This document shows positions 9,985 to 19,574 of a DNA stretch of 64,000 bases, piece by piece; position 1 is the first letter of the stretch; every line of letters begins with the position of its first letter. Source of the DNA: JAFGJQ01 sp964495075 (GTDB lineage Bacteria; Planctomycetota; Phycisphaerae; UBA1845); assembly GCA_964495075.1 (NCBI GenBank), contig CAZBUJ010000002.1, positions 1 through 64,000 of the forward strand, read 5' to 3'. Below the pieces are notes generated by a model, which saw only the letters and a list, made by a program, of their open reading frames with translations, did not search any database and had not been told where the DNA came from. Both the position numbers and the translations under genes were made by a program.

Positions 9985-10124
9985 CCGCCACCCGTCCGCC
10001 GCCGGCCGCCCGGCTGTAGTCAAGACTTTCCCGCGATATTCCGACAGAGAATTACCGGGCTGAGCGCGGCGCCCGACGGTCGGGTCGACTCCCGCGTCCG
10101 TCTACCCGGTCGAGGTGGGCGCCT

Positions 10125-11024
10125 GTGTCTGATCTGCCCTATCCCTTCACGCCGTATGACGACACAACCACCTCCTCGATCGCCGACGGCATGTTCGGCG
10201 TCCTCGAGCACATGGCCGAGCACCTGACCGATCTCGAACAGAAAGGTCGGGCACTCACCGCCAACTACCAGCACCTGGACGAGCAGATCCAACTGGCCAG
10301 CCAGATCCAGCGGGCCATGTTGCCCGACCCGGCCACGGCGCCGCGCGGCGTGACGCTCCGATCACTGTTCCGGCCCGTCGACCGGGTAAGCGGTGACATC
10401 TACGACGTCGTGCGGCTCGACGAGAGCCACGTCGGGGTCTCCATCGCCGATGCCACCGGGCACGGCGTCCCTGCCGCACTGCTCACCGTCTTCATCAAGC
10501 GGGCGTTCAAGGCGAAGGAGACGTTCAACGGCTCGTACCGACTGCTCCGGCCGGCAGAAACGCTCGGCCGCCTGAACCGGGAACTGCGAGAGATGCGCAT
10601 GCGGCAATGCCCCTACATCACCGCCTTGCATGCCGTCTACGACGAGATCGCCCGGCGCCTGACCTTCGCCCGCGGCGGCTTGCCCTATCCCGTGCTGATT
10701 CCCGCCGGCGGGTCCGCCAGGCAACTGTGCAGTCACGGCGCCCTGCTCGGGGCGTTGCCCGACGACCATTTCGAAGAAATCGAAATCGACCTGAACCCCG
10801 GCGATCGCCTGCTGTTCTTCACCGACGGGCTGACGTCGCTGCTCTGCGGCCGGGACCGGAACGCTCCCGCCCACGACATCACAAGGATTCCCTGGTTCGC
10901 GGAGGCGGCCAATCTACCGCTCGACACGCTCATCACCAGTATCGACGAACTGCGCCACAACGCCTCGCCCGCCTCCTGGTGCCGCGACGATATCACCCTC
11001 GTCGGCCTCGAAATCGAAAGCTGA
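10125..11024 (+). CDS. SpoIIE/RsbU-type PP2C serine phosphatase
   Basis: Probably dephosphorylates a Ser or Thr on an anti-anti-sigma-like or other partner-switching protein. The 299-residue protein has a short helical lead (about 30-70, LASQIQRAMLPD) that resembles the linker of RsbU-like enzymes. The PP2C metal motifs follow: SGDIYDV near 90, IADATGHGVPAALL, FFTDGLTSL near 231 and CRDDITLV at the end. Start is GTG 10125, with GAGGTGGG about 6 bases upstream. No receiver or GAF domain is fused, so the input is external. It follows the cyclase gene co-directionally; no STAS or HATPase partner gene is nearby. Confidence 0.87.
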   Translation: MSDLPYPFTPYDDTTTSSIADGMFGVLEHMAEHLTDLEQKGRALTANYQHLDEQIQLASQIQRAMLPDPATAPRGVTLRSLFRPVDRVSGDIYDVVRLDESHVGVSIADATGHGVPAALLTVFIKRAFKAKETFNGSYRLLRPAETLGRLNRELREMRMRQCPYITALHAVYDEIARRLTFARGGLPYPVLIPAGGSARQLCSHGALLGALPDDHFEEIEIDLNPGDRLLFFTDGLTSLLCGRDRNAPAHDITRIPWFAEAANLPLDTLITSIDELRHNASPASWCRDDITLVGLEIES

Positions 11025-11142
11025 AAGTCACCACCCCAAGAACAACCGCGCGTAATCCCCAGCACGCGGCCACGCCTCAAAACCGCGCAAAGACGGCGCC
11101 TCATTCGTCATCAGCAGGTTCGTGGCCGGTAATTCGAATTCG

Positions 11143-11724
11143 TTACGTGTTCACGAATTCGTCGTCGATCATCTCGCACCAGGTGTGAATGATCAGTAAG
11201 TGTGTTTCCTGAATCCGGGCCGTCGTGGTGCACGGCACGATAATCTCGTGGTCGGCAATCCCGGAGGCCGATTTCCCCGCCTCCGCCCCGCCGCCTTGAC
11301 CCAGCAACGCGATCGTGGACAGGCCGGCATCTCGCGCCGTGCGCAGTGCCCGGGCCACGTTTTCCGAATTGCCCGAGGTCGTCAGGCCGACCAAGCAGTC
11401 CCCGCCTTCGCCCACGCCGAGCACTTGTCGCGCAAACACATCGTGCGGTTCGTAGTCGTTGATGATGCACGTAAGCAGAGAGCCGTCCGCATTGAGCGAG
11501 ATCGCATTCAGCGGCTTGCGCGGTCGGCGATAGCGGCCGACCAACTCCGTGCACAGATGCGATGCCTGGGACGCCGAGCCGCCGTTTCCGCACGCGAGCA
11601 CCTTCTTCCCGGCCTTCAATGTCGCGATCAGCCGTTGCCCGCTCTCGGCGATTCGCCCGTCCAGCGATTCCAGTCCCGCCCGCAGGCCCACGAGTTCCTC
11701 AACGTTCCGCCGCCAGTGATTCAT
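11143..11724 (-). CDS. gmhA: Phosphoheptose isomerase / SIS-domain protein
   Basis: Likely isomerises sedoheptulose 7-phosphate to D-glycero-manno-heptose 7-phosphate, the entry step for heptose in lipopolysaccharide or surface glycans. The 193-residue protein matches GmhA in length and shows GNGGSASQASHLCTELVGRY (phosphosugar loop), LNADGSLLTC, then GLTTSGNSENV and TTARIQETHLLIIHTWCEMI near the end. It follows nhaC on the same strand after only 27 bases, so the two are probably co-transcribed. The neuB-neuC pair lies just beyond, on the other strand. No hldE or gmhB gene is in view. Confidence 0.87.
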   Translation of the reverse strand: MNHWRRNVEELVGLRAGLESLDGRIAESGQRLIATLKAGKKVLACGNGGSASQASHLCTELVGRYRRPRKPLNAISLNADGSLLTCIINDYEPHDVFARQVLGVGEGGDCLVGLTTSGNSENVARALRTARDAGLSTIALLGQGGGAEAGKSASGIADHEIIVPCTTTARIQETHLLIIHTWCEMIDDEFVNT

Positions 11725-11751
11725 GGGTTCGCTCTCAGTACCGGGACTCCG

Positions 11752-13224
11752 TCACGCCATCAGCCCCATCACGAGATACAGCACAGTGGCCCCGGCCCCG
11801 GCCGTCAGGGCATAGGGCAACTGCGTGCGCACATGGTCGATATGATCCGACGCCGACGCCATGGACGACACGATCGTCGTGTCGGAAATCGGCGAGCAAT
11901 GGTCGCCAAACACGCCGCCGCCCAGCACCGCCGCCACCGCGGTGTGCGGCGGCACGCCGAGCTTCAACGCGATCGGATACGCGATGGGCAACATGATCGC
12001 AAACGTCCCCCAACTGGTTCCCGTGGAGAACGCAATCGCGCACGACGCCACGAACACCAGCGGTACGACGAGGTACGTCGGAAGCTGGTTACTCACCAAC
12101 TGCGCAACATAGTCGCCGGTCTTCAGCAGGTCCTTGCCGCAGAGATGCCCGATCGCAAATGCCATCACCATCAGCACGGCCAGCGGCACCAGCGCCGACG
12201 CCCCCTTGAAACAAACGTCCACGTATTCCTTCAACCGCAAGATCCCCTGCACGCGGTACAGTACACCCGCGAAGACCACCGCCGTTAGCACCGCCCACAA
12301 CACGGCTGTCGAGCCCGAGGCGGCCCGCAACACGGCCCAGAACGTGGCCGCCTGCCCGCCCTCCAGACCGCGATACCCCGTATAGGCCAACCCGACCGGC
12401 ACCATCGCCACCATCACCACGATCGGCAGCACCATGTTGATCGCCCGCCGCGGCGTGCCAGGGTCCGGTGGCAGGGCGATGACGTCGTCGGCGATCATCG
12501 GCCTCGCGCCGTCGCGGTGCAGCTTGCCCTCCTGGTCCGCACGCCGCTCCGCCGACCGCATCGGGCCGAAGTCCCGTCGCGAAACGAGGATGAAGAACAG
12601 CAACAGCAGACTCAGGATCGCGTAAAAATTGTACGGGATCGCCCGCACCAGCAGCGGAACGGGGTCCGCCACCCCCAGCAGCGCCAGTTGGGCGAGCACG
12701 AACGCACCCCATCCGTTCAACGGGATCATCACACACGTCGGCGCCGACACCGTGTCGCATACATACGCGAGTTTCTCGCGTGACATCCGCAACCGATCGA
12801 AGATCGGCCGCGCCACCGCTCCCGTCACGAGGCATACGATGCTCGACTCGATGAACGTGGACATCCCCACCGCCATCGCCAGGAGCCCGGCACTGCGGCG
12901 GCCTCGCACGATGCCCGCCGACTGCACGAACGTCACGAACCCGTGTACCCCCCCGCTGCGCTGGATCAGCGCGATCAGCGAACCCACCAGCACGCTGAAA
13001 AGGACCACCCGCGTGTTGCCCGCGTCGCCAAACACCGACACGCAGGCGTCCACCGACGCGACGACCCCGGCCACCGGATTCGGCCAGTGGATCAGCACGT
13101 ACCCGAACACGATCCCGGCGAATAACGACAGGAACACCTGCCGCGTGGCAATGGCCAGACCAATCGCCAGGACCGGAGGCAACAACGACAACACGCCGTA
13201 GGGGTGCGACACCGCGCCAAGCAT
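11752..13224 (-). CDS. nhaC: NhaC-family Na+/H+ antiporter
   Basis: Inner-membrane secondary transporter, probably exchanging sodium for protons or an amino/organic acid. The 490-residue protein has about 11-12 hydrophobic segments, with the family signature GTSWGTFAIMLPIAYPIA in the C-terminal third followed by GGGVFGDHCSPISDTTIVSS. A polar cytosolic loop of about 45 residues lies near the middle. Starts at ATG 13224 in the 190-base divergent gap with neuB. It is the first gene of a likely two-gene unit with gmhA. Malate/lactate exchange (YqkI/MleN type) is the main alternative substrate. Confidence 0.85.
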   Translation of the reverse strand: MLGAVSHPYGVLSLLPPVLAIGLAIATRQVFLSLFAGIVFGYVLIHWPNPVAGVVASVDACVSVFGDAGNTRVVLFSVLVGSLIALIQRSGGVHGFVTFVQSAGIVRGRRSAGLLAMAVGMSTFIESSIVCLVTGAVARPIFDRLRMSREKLAYVCDTVSAPTCVMIPLNGWGAFVLAQLALLGVADPVPLLVRAIPYNFYAILSLLLLFFILVSRRDFGPMRSAERRADQEGKLHRDGARPMIADDVIALPPDPGTPRRAINMVLPIVVMVAMVPVGLAYTGYRGLEGGQAATFWAVLRAASGSTAVLWAVLTAVVFAGVLYRVQGILRLKEYVDVCFKGASALVPLAVLMVMAFAIGHLCGKDLLKTGDYVAQLVSNQLPTYLVVPLVFVASCAIAFSTGTSWGTFAIMLPIAYPIALKLGVPPHTAVAAVLGGGVFGDHCSPISDTTIVSSMASASDHIDHVRTQLPYALTAGAGATVLYLVMGLMA

Positions 13225-13414
13225 AACGAAGGGATTCTACCGGCCACACCCGCGGGCGGAAAGCCGCGGCCGCCCGGCTCCCAGTCAAGCCCGAAACCCG
13301 CCACTGCCGATAGAACGGTGGAGAGTCCGCCCTTTATCGGTCATTGAACGGATGGCGAGCCTGTTGCCGCATCGAGCAACCACGACGGAACACCGTTCAC
13401 CGGCGCCGGTCGCA

Positions 13415-14449
13415 ATGGGCCACGCCCAGGTCGGGCCCGGCCAGCGAGCGTACGTCATCGCGGAGGCCGGCGTCAATCACAACGGGTGCCGCACGACGGC
13501 CCTCCACCTGGTCGACGCCGCCCGCGCCGCCGGCGCTGACGCGGTGAAATTCCAAGCCTTCCGGGCGGACGAACTCGTGACCGACGACGCAGCCACCGCC
13601 GACTACCAACGGGAGGCCACCGGCGATACCTCACAGCGGCAGATGCTGGAACGACTGGAACTGACCCGCGATGACTTCGCCGCCCTCGCCGAGCACTGTC
13701 GCCGACAGGACATCGAGTTCCTCGCAACCCCGTTCTCGTCGACACAATTGCGCATGCTCATCGACCTGGGAATTCGGGCGATCAAAATCGCCTCGACCGA
13801 TCTGACCAACTATCCCCTGCTGGACGCTTGTGCGGAAACCGGCCTGCCGCTCATCCTCTCCACCGGCGCGGCGCGAAGCGCAGAACTGGAGGCGACCGTC
13901 GCTCACCTCGGTGAACGGGACAGCGCGGATCGGCTCATCCTGCTCCATTGCGTTAGCAGCTATCCCACCGCGTGGGAAGACGCGAACCTGCGGCGCGTCT
14001 CCGCCCTCGAGCGCCGGTTCGGCCGACCCACCGGCTTCAGCGATCACACGGCATCAACCGAAACCGGTGCCCTCGCCGTCGCGGCGGGGGCGTGCGTCGT
14101 GGAAAAGCACTTCACGCTCGACGCGTCGGGCGCGGGGCCGGACCAGGCCCTCTCGCTGGAACCGGCTGAACTGCGCGAATACGTGGCCCGGATCCGGCAC
14201 GCGGAGAAGGCACTCGGCACCGGCGGCCTCGACATGCAGGCGGTAGAAGCGTCGACCCGCGCGGTGGCGCGACGAAGCGTCGTCGCCGCCCGCCCGATTC
14301 GCCCCGGCCAGACGCTCACACCGGACGACCTGACGGTCAAGCGGCCGGGCGGCGGCGTCGATCCGGCGTCGCTCCAACAACTCGTCGGCCGCCAAGCCCG
14401 TACCGCGATTCCCGCCGACACGCGGCTGGCCTGGGAGATGCTGAAATGA
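13415..14449 (+). CDS. neuB: N-acetylneuraminate synthase family protein (nonulosonic acid synthase)
   Basis: Condenses phosphoenolpyruvate with an N-acyl hexose (ManNAc or a di-acetylated derivative) to a sialic-acid-like sugar. The 344-residue form opens VGPGQRAYVIAEAGVNHNG, has a TIM-barrel NeuB domain with IKIASTDLTNYPLL, GFSDHT and VVEKHFTLD, and ends in a SAF (antifreeze-like) domain from about residue 285. I prefer ATG 13415: the 21 codons back to ATG 13352 have poor third-position GC and no family counterpart, though neither start has a clear ribosome site. The last four bases overlap neuC. Whether the product is Neu5Ac, legionaminic or another acid is not decidable here. Confidence 0.9.
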   Translation: MGHAQVGPGQRAYVIAEAGVNHNGCRTTALHLVDAARAAGADAVKFQAFRADELVTDDAATADYQREATGDTSQRQMLERLELTRDDFAALAEHCRRQDIEFLATPFSSTQLRMLIDLGIRAIKIASTDLTNYPLLDACAETGLPLILSTGAARSAELEATVAHLGERDSADRLILLHCVSSYPTAWEDANLRRVSALERRFGRPTGFSDHTASTETGALAVAAGACVVEKHFTLDASGAGPDQALSLEPAELREYVARIRHAEKALGTGGLDMQAVEASTRAVARRSVVAARPIRPGQTLTPDDLTVKRPGGGVDPASLQQLVGRQARTAIPADTRLAWEMLK

Positions 14450-15600
14450 GCCGAGCGACCTCCGGCCCACGGCGGCGAGCCCGCCGCGTCGCGGTCATCA
14501 CCGGCACCCGGGCCGAATACGGGCTGCTCAAGTCGCCCATGCAGGCGATCCGCGCCCACCCGCGACTCGAACTCCAGGTCGTGGCCTGCGGCATGCATTT
14601 GCTCAAGAAGTTCGGTCATACCGTCCACGACATTCAGCGCGACGGATGGACGGTCCACGGGCGGGTGCGGATGCAGACCGGCTCCGACGACCCCGCCGAC
14701 CAGGCGGCGGGGCTCGGCCGCGGCATCACCGGCATCGCCCGGTTCCTGACCGACCACCATACCGACATCGTGCTTGTCCTGGGCGATCGCATCGAGGCAT
14801 TTGCCGGCGCTGCGGCCGCGTACACCACCGGGCGCATCGTCGCCCACAGCCACGGCGGCGACCAAGCCCCCGGCGACCTCGATGACGGGCTGCGCCACAC
14901 CATCACCAAACTCGCTCACATCCACCTCGCCGCCTCCGCCGACGCCGCCCGGCGAGTCATCCGGATGGGCGAAAACCCGGCCCACGTCCACGTGGTCGGC
15001 GCCCCCGGCCTCGACCGGCTGTTCGAACTTCGTGCCGCCGTGCCCCGCCGCCGATCGCCCACCGCCCTCGTGCTCCAGCACCCGTGCGGACGGTCGCCCG
15101 CTCGCGAGGCGCGGACCATGACGTCGATTCTGAACAGCGTACGGGCGACCGGGCTGGACGCCGTCGTCATCTACCCCAACAGCGACCGCGGGCACTCCGG
15201 GATCATCGAGGCGATCGACCGCGCCGCCGATCGATTCCCCCGCGGCACGCTGACCGTCCGGCGCTCCCTCCCGCGGGACGACTACCTGCGGCTCCTGCTC
15301 TCCACCTGCGTCCTGGTCGGCAATTCGTCGAGCGGGATCATCGAGGCCGGGGCGGCCGGCATGCCCGTGGTCAATATCGGACGCCGCCAACAGGGCCGCC
15401 TGCGGAACGGCCCGCACGTGATCGATTGCGACGAGACGGCGAGCGCCATTCAGACGGCCTTGGGCCAGGCCCTCCGGATCCGCCCCAACACGCTCCGATC
15501 GTCGCCGTACGACCGCGGCGGAGCCGGCCCGCAGATCGCCGAGATTCTCGCCAACGTCCCGCTGACACCGGACTTGCGCCGTAAGCCCATCGCATACTGA
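14446..15600 (+). CDS. neuC: UDP-N-acetylglucosamine 2-epimerase, hydrolysing
   Basis: Converts UDP-GlcNAc (or a 2,4-diacetamido derivative) to the free manno-sugar plus UDP, giving the NeuB substrate. The 384-residue protein has the family start VAVITGTRAEYGLLKSPM, the nucleotide-binding VLVLGDRIEAFAGA and HSHGGD, and the C-terminal GNSSSGIIEAG and IGRRQQGR elements. Its ATGA start overlaps the neuB stop, indicating translational coupling. No neuA (CMP-transferase) is present, so activation of the product must be encoded elsewhere. An HDOD gene follows after 108 bases. Confidence 0.9.
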   Translation: MSRATSGPRRRARRVAVITGTRAEYGLLKSPMQAIRAHPRLELQVVACGMHLLKKFGHTVHDIQRDGWTVHGRVRMQTGSDDPADQAAGLGRGITGIARFLTDHHTDIVLVLGDRIEAFAGAAAAYTTGRIVAHSHGGDQAPGDLDDGLRHTITKLAHIHLAASADAARRVIRMGENPAHVHVVGAPGLDRLFELRAAVPRRRSPTALVLQHPCGRSPAREARTMTSILNSVRATGLDAVVIYPNSDRGHSGIIEAIDRAADRFPRGTLTVRRSLPRDDYLRLLLSTCVLVGNSSSGIIEAGAAGMPVVNIGRRQQGRLRNGPHVIDCDETASAIQTALGQALRIRPNTLRSSPYDRGGAGPQIAEILANVPLTPDLRRKPIAY

Positions 15601-15708
15601 CGACCGCCGCCATTCTTCGCTAAACCGCACCCCCCGTCCCGACGATGAGTAGTCCGGTATCCTCTGTGCACACGGAGCCAGTTGCACCCGAAGTTCAAGG
15701 ACAGCCGC

Positions 15709-16587
15709 ATGGCCGTTGAAGCTGAAGCACGCGAGAAGGCCGTCGTTGCGCAAGCGCTGGCCACCATTGGCGACATCGCAACCCTGCCCGAAGTCACGGT
15801 CAAAATCATCGAGATCGTCGAAGACTCGCGCAGCACGGTCAAGGACCTGCACGAGGTCATCAAACGAGACCCGGCGCTGTCCACCAAGATCCTTCGGGTC
15901 GTCAACTCCGCCTTCTACGGACTGCCCGGCCAGATTGCGAGCGTGGATCGGGCAATCATCCTGTTGGGCCTGTCCGCCGTGAAGAACATCGCCATCGCCG
16001 CGTCGATCTCGCGACTGTTCAAGGGCGGCAAAATCTCCGCCCACTACACCGCCAAAGACCTCTGGCGGCACAGCCTGGCGGTGGGCGTCGCCTCACGCTC
16101 CATTGCCAAGACCGCCGGCGTGGTGGGCGCACTCGACGAAATCATGCTCGCCGGGCTGATTCATGACCTGGGGCTGCTGGTCGAACGGCAGGCGTTCCCC
16201 GACGAACTCGCCCAGATCATCGAACGATGCGAGGCCGGCGAAGGGGACTTCCTGACACTGGAAATCGAGGTGCTCGGCGCGGACCACCAGACCTTCGGCG
16301 ATGCCCTGACCACCAAGTGGCGGTTCCCCCGAAACCTGCGGGCCGTCATCGGGTTCCACCACGCACCTGATCGTCTCTCGCCCGAACTCCTCCAGCTCGG
16401 CTTGATCATCCGGACGGCCGACATCCTCTGCGCCACCGAAAAGATCGGGTTCCCCCTGACCTCGCACCACGAAGAGTTCACCCAGGAGCTGCTCGACGGG
16501 ATCGGGATCACCCTCGAACAGCTCACCGAGATCCGAGACGGCCTGGAAGAGCATCTCCTCGAGGCCGAGAAGATGCTGACCGGCTGA
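15709..16587 (+). CDS. HDOD-domain signalling protein
   Basis: 292-residue single-domain HDOD protein, a relative of HD phosphohydrolases generally thought to act as a protein-binding regulator. It shows LPEVTVKIIEIVEDSRS, then IKRDPALSTKILRVVNSAFY and IILLGLSAVKNIAIA, with the HD-like part LAGLIHDLGLLVE around residues 140-155. I start at ATG 15709 because AAGGA lies 7 bases before it; the in-frame TTG at 15682 has its GGAG too close. No output domain is attached. It ends ten bases from the convergent CDF gene. Confidence 0.85.
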   Translation: MAVEAEAREKAVVAQALATIGDIATLPEVTVKIIEIVEDSRSTVKDLHEVIKRDPALSTKILRVVNSAFYGLPGQIASVDRAIILLGLSAVKNIAIAASISRLFKGGKISAHYTAKDLWRHSLAVGVASRSIAKTAGVVGALDEIMLAGLIHDLGLLVERQAFPDELAQIIERCEAGEGDFLTLEIEVLGADHQTFGDALTTKWRFPRNLRAVIGFHHAPDRLSPELLQLGLIIRTADILCATEKIGFPLTSHHEEFTQELLDGIGITLEQLTEIRDGLEEHLLEAEKMLTG

Positions 16588-16597
16588 CGCCCCCGCG

Positions 16598-17527
16598 TCA
16601 TTCAGTCCGTCCCCTCTCCCCCGCCGGCGGCACATACGGTTCCAGGTGCACGACGACATCCACGATGCCCGGGCCCTCCCGCAAAAGCCGATACTTGACG
16701 ACCCCCGTCACCGCGTGACCGTCGCGGACGTTCATCGCCCCGTCCACGTGCACGTGCAGATCGACCTGCAGCCCCGACCCGACGTACCGCGTGCGAATCG
16801 ACTCGACGTGCCGGACCTTGTCCGTGCTCATCGCGATGGCCCGTATCCGTTCCAGGTCCTCCGGCGGGGCGCCGGTGTCGATCAGTTGCCCGAGTGCCGG
16901 CCGGGCCACCCCCCACGCCGAATAGAGGATGAACGCCGCCACCACCAAGGCGCCGATCAGGTCCAGAGACCACAGCCTGGGGCTGATGGCGGCCCCGGCC
17001 ACCGCCAGCGCCACGGGCGCCGAACTCAACGCGTCCGAGCGATGATGCCACGCGTTGGCCAGCAACGCCGTGGATCCGATTCGCTCCCCCACCCCGTGCG
17101 TCCACCGGTACAGCCCTTCCTTGACCACGATCGACACCAGGGCCGCCCCGAACGCGAGCCAGTCGGGCCGCGAAATCTCGCCCGCCCGCAGGGCCAGCAA
17201 CGCGTGCTGAATCAAGCCGAGGCTCACGGCGGCCAGAATCAGCGCGATCCCGATCGTGACCAGCGTCTCGACGCGGCGGTGACCGTGCGGATGCTCGGCG
17301 TCCGGCGGCTTGGTCCAGTACCGCACCCCGATCAGGATCGCCATGTCGGTGGCCGTATCGGTCAGGGTGTGCACCGCGTCGGCCACCACGGCCAGGCTGG
17401 ATCCGGCCAGCCCGCCGATCAGCTTCAAGACAAACAGCCCGAGATTCGCGGCGAATCCGGCCCACGTCACGCGGCGCACGTCGCGCAGGTACTGGTCGCC
17501 GTGGATGTTGGATTGAATCGTGCTCAC
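16598..17527 (-). CDS. Cation diffusion facilitator (Zn/Fe/Mn exporter)
   Basis: Inner-membrane proton-coupled divalent metal exporter. The 309-residue protein has the six-helix CDF layout with metal residues in helix 2 (VADAVHTLTDTATD) and helix 5 (HHRSDALSS). A short EHPHGHRRVE loop and a C-terminal cytosolic ferredoxin-like domain (VRHVESIRTRYVGSGLQVDL) follow. The H-x3-D pair in helices 2 and 5 is the zinc-type arrangement rather than the D-x3-D of manganese or iron types. Ends nearly tail to tail with the HDOD gene. No metal regulator is nearby. Confidence 0.88.
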   Translation of the reverse strand: MSTIQSNIHGDQYLRDVRRVTWAGFAANLGLFVLKLIGGLAGSSLAVVADAVHTLTDTATDMAILIGVRYWTKPPDAEHPHGHRRVETLVTIGIALILAAVSLGLIQHALLALRAGEISRPDWLAFGAALVSIVVKEGLYRWTHGVGERIGSTALLANAWHHRSDALSSAPVALAVAGAAISPRLWSLDLIGALVVAAFILYSAWGVARPALGQLIDTGAPPEDLERIRAIAMSTDKVRHVESIRTRYVGSGLQVDLHVHVDGAMNVRDGHAVTGVVKYRLLREGPGIVDVVVHLEPYVPPAGERGRTE

Positions 17528-17575
17528 GGTCCCCGATCGCCTCGTCGGTTCATGGCAAAACAGGACCTCCCCCGC

Positions 17576-18712
17576 CTATACGGCCCCGAACGGCTCCCCG
17601 TCGGCGTCGCTCAGGACCGTTTCCACTTGGGGAAGCTGACCCGCCAGTCGCTCCGCGAGCGGCGCCAACACCGGCCGCTCGCTCGTCCAGTGATTCAACG
17701 CGATCGCACAAGCCCCGCATCGCAGCATGGCCAACGCGTCGTGATGCCGTATCTCGCCCGTGACCACCACGTCACCCGACCGCAGCCCTGCCGGAAAGAC
17801 CCGGCTGCCCGCCGCCCCCACCGAGCAGATCGCCCGGCTGACCACCGCGTCCGCGGCGCCGACGATCTGCACCCCGCGGGCCGGCAAGCGGTCCTTCAAC
17901 CGCGCCGCGAGCGCCCCCAGTTGAACCGGCTCGCTCAACTCGCCGCATCTCCCGCCGCCGGCCACCGGCTCGCGTCGCAACGGGTAAATGTCAAACGCCG
18001 GCTCCTCGTACGAGTGTGTCGACCGGATGGCACTCACCACGTCCGCCACCCGCGCCTGGGGCACCACGCACTCCAGCCGGATCTCCGACACCCGCTCGAA
18101 TCGGCCCGCCTGCCCGATGGTCGGGTTCGTGTCGTCCGAGCCCTGGAACGTACCCTCGCCCGACAACCGGTAACTGCACCTCGCGTAGTCGCCGATGTGT
18201 CCCCCACCCGCCGCGAACATCGCTTCCGCCACCGCGTCCACCTCCGACGCCGGCGCGAACACGACCACCTTGCACTCCGCTTCGCCCGGGGCGGCCACCC
18301 GGTGCACCGGCCGCGGGTCCGTCACGCCGCACAACGCCGCCAGGACGTCGTTCGTCCCGCCCGCCGCCGCGTCCAGCGCCGTGTGCGGCGAGTATATCGC
18401 CACGCCATGCGCGATGCAGTCGAACACGTGGGCGTCGGTCCGGCGCCGGTCGGCGACCAGCCGGGACACCGGCCGAAACAGCGGCGGGTGATACGCGATC
18501 ACCATCTGCACCGCGCGATCGATCGCCTCGAGCACCACGGCGGCGGTCAGGTCGATGCACAACAACACGCGACGCACGGCCGCTGCGGGATCACCGGCCA
18601 GCAGGCCCACACTGTCCCACTCCTCGGCCAGGCCCAGCGGGGCGATCCGCTCCAGCACGCCGCAAACATCCGCAACCGTCGAACACGACGATGCCGAAGG
18701 TGTGTCACTCAT
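17576..18712 (-). CDS. Nif3-like dinuclear metal centre protein
   Basis: Member of the NIF3/YbgI family, a toroidal dinuclear metal protein whose reaction is unsettled; GTP cyclohydrolase-like and cofactor-hydrolase roles have been proposed. The 378-residue length fits the longer subfamily with a PII-like insertion between two NIF3 halves. Metal ligands are visible as AYHPPLF, SPHTALDAAAGGTND and, near the end, TGEIRHHDALAM. ATG 18712 is chosen since AAGGAG lies 10 bases before it, inside the end of pabC; the GTG at 18721 is the alternative. The overlap with pabC suggests coupling to folate precursor genes. Confidence 0.88.
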   Translation of the reverse strand: MSDTPSASSCSTVADVCGVLERIAPLGLAEEWDSVGLLAGDPAAAVRRVLLCIDLTAAVVLEAIDRAVQMVIAYHPPLFRPVSRLVADRRRTDAHVFDCIAHGVAIYSPHTALDAAAGGTNDVLAALCGVTDPRPVHRVAAPGEAECKVVVFAPASEVDAVAEAMFAAGGGHIGDYARCSYRLSGEGTFQGSDDTNPTIGQAGRFERVSEIRLECVVPQARVADVVSAIRSTHSYEEPAFDIYPLRREPVAGGGRCGELSEPVQLGALAARLKDRLPARGVQIVGAADAVVSRAICSVGAAGSRVFPAGLRSGDVVVTGEIRHHDALAMLRCGACAIALNHWTSERPVLAPLAERLAGQLPQVETVLSDADGEPFGAV

Positions 18713-19574
18713 CGGTGTCACACTCCTTGCTCACCTGATCGCGGTACAACCTCAGCAGGCGGGCGGCGACCGGCCCCGGCCGGCCCGTGCCGATGTCCTT
18801 CCGCTCCACGCGGTTCACCGGCATGACCTGCATGATGGAGTTGGTTAGAAACACCTCGTCGGCGTCGAGCAGGGCATCGATGGTGAGCGCCGTCTCCTCG
18901 CACGGAATCCCCTCCCGCCCGCACAACTCCAGCACCAGGGCTCGCGCGATCCCGGGCAGCACGGGCGTATCCCGCGGCGGCGTCATCACCTTGCCACCAC
19001 GCACCACGAACACGTTGCTGACCGATCCTTCCGACAGCAGGTTCTGCGTCGTGAACCACAACGACTCGACACACCGGTAAGCGTGCGCCGCCCGCAACGC
19101 GATGAGTCGCGGCAGGTAATTCGTGGTCTTGTGCCCCGCCACCGGATCGGTGGACGACACCTGGTGCCGCGAAATCAACACCGCCACTCCATTCTCGTAC
19201 AGCGGCGCCGGGTAGTCCGACTCCCCGGCGATCGTCGCACAGACCGTCGGGGTGACGGACTCGTGCTCGCCCGCAGACAACACCGAGCCACACGTCGCCG
19301 TCAACCGGACCCGGCCGCGGCGAACCGCGTTCCGCTGCAACAGCGAGTCGAACTCGGCGGGTCCCGGCAACACGCCCCGGTCGATCGGCAACTGCAACGC
19401 CTCGGCCGAGCGTTGCAGGCGATCCAGATGCGCGTCCAGTCGGAACACCCGACCGCCCGCCGCCTGCATCGTTTCGAACAACCCCGCGCCGTGCAGAAAC
19501 CCGCCGTCATCGACGCTGACCGCGGCCTGGTCACGCGCCACGAACGCCCCGTTCAGATACACCGTTCCGCTCAT
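18705..19574 (-). CDS. pabC: Aminodeoxychorismate lyase (class IV aminotransferase)
   Basis: PLP lyase releasing pyruvate from 4-amino-4-deoxychorismate to give p-aminobenzoate for folate. The 289-residue protein has VYLNGAFVARDQAAVSVDDG, GAGLFETMQA, the PLP-lysine segment GHKTTNYLPRL near residue 155, and LLSEGSVSNVFVV. Its identity as PabC rather than a branched-chain or D-amino acid transaminase rests on its fusion-like coupling to pabB: the ATGA at 19571-19574 overlaps the pabB stop. Its own 3' end overlaps the Nif3 gene start. Confidence 0.87.
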   Translation of the reverse strand: MSGTVYLNGAFVARDQAAVSVDDGGFLHGAGLFETMQAAGGRVFRLDAHLDRLQRSAEALQLPIDRGVLPGPAEFDSLLQRNAVRRGRVRLTATCGSVLSAGEHESVTPTVCATIAGESDYPAPLYENGVAVLISRHQVSSTDPVAGHKTTNYLPRLIALRAAHAYRCVESLWFTTQNLLSEGSVSNVFVVRGGKVMTPPRDTPVLPGIARALVLELCGREGIPCEETALTIDALLDADEVFLTNSIMQVMPVNRVERKDIGTGRPGPVAARLLRLYRDQVSKECDTDE

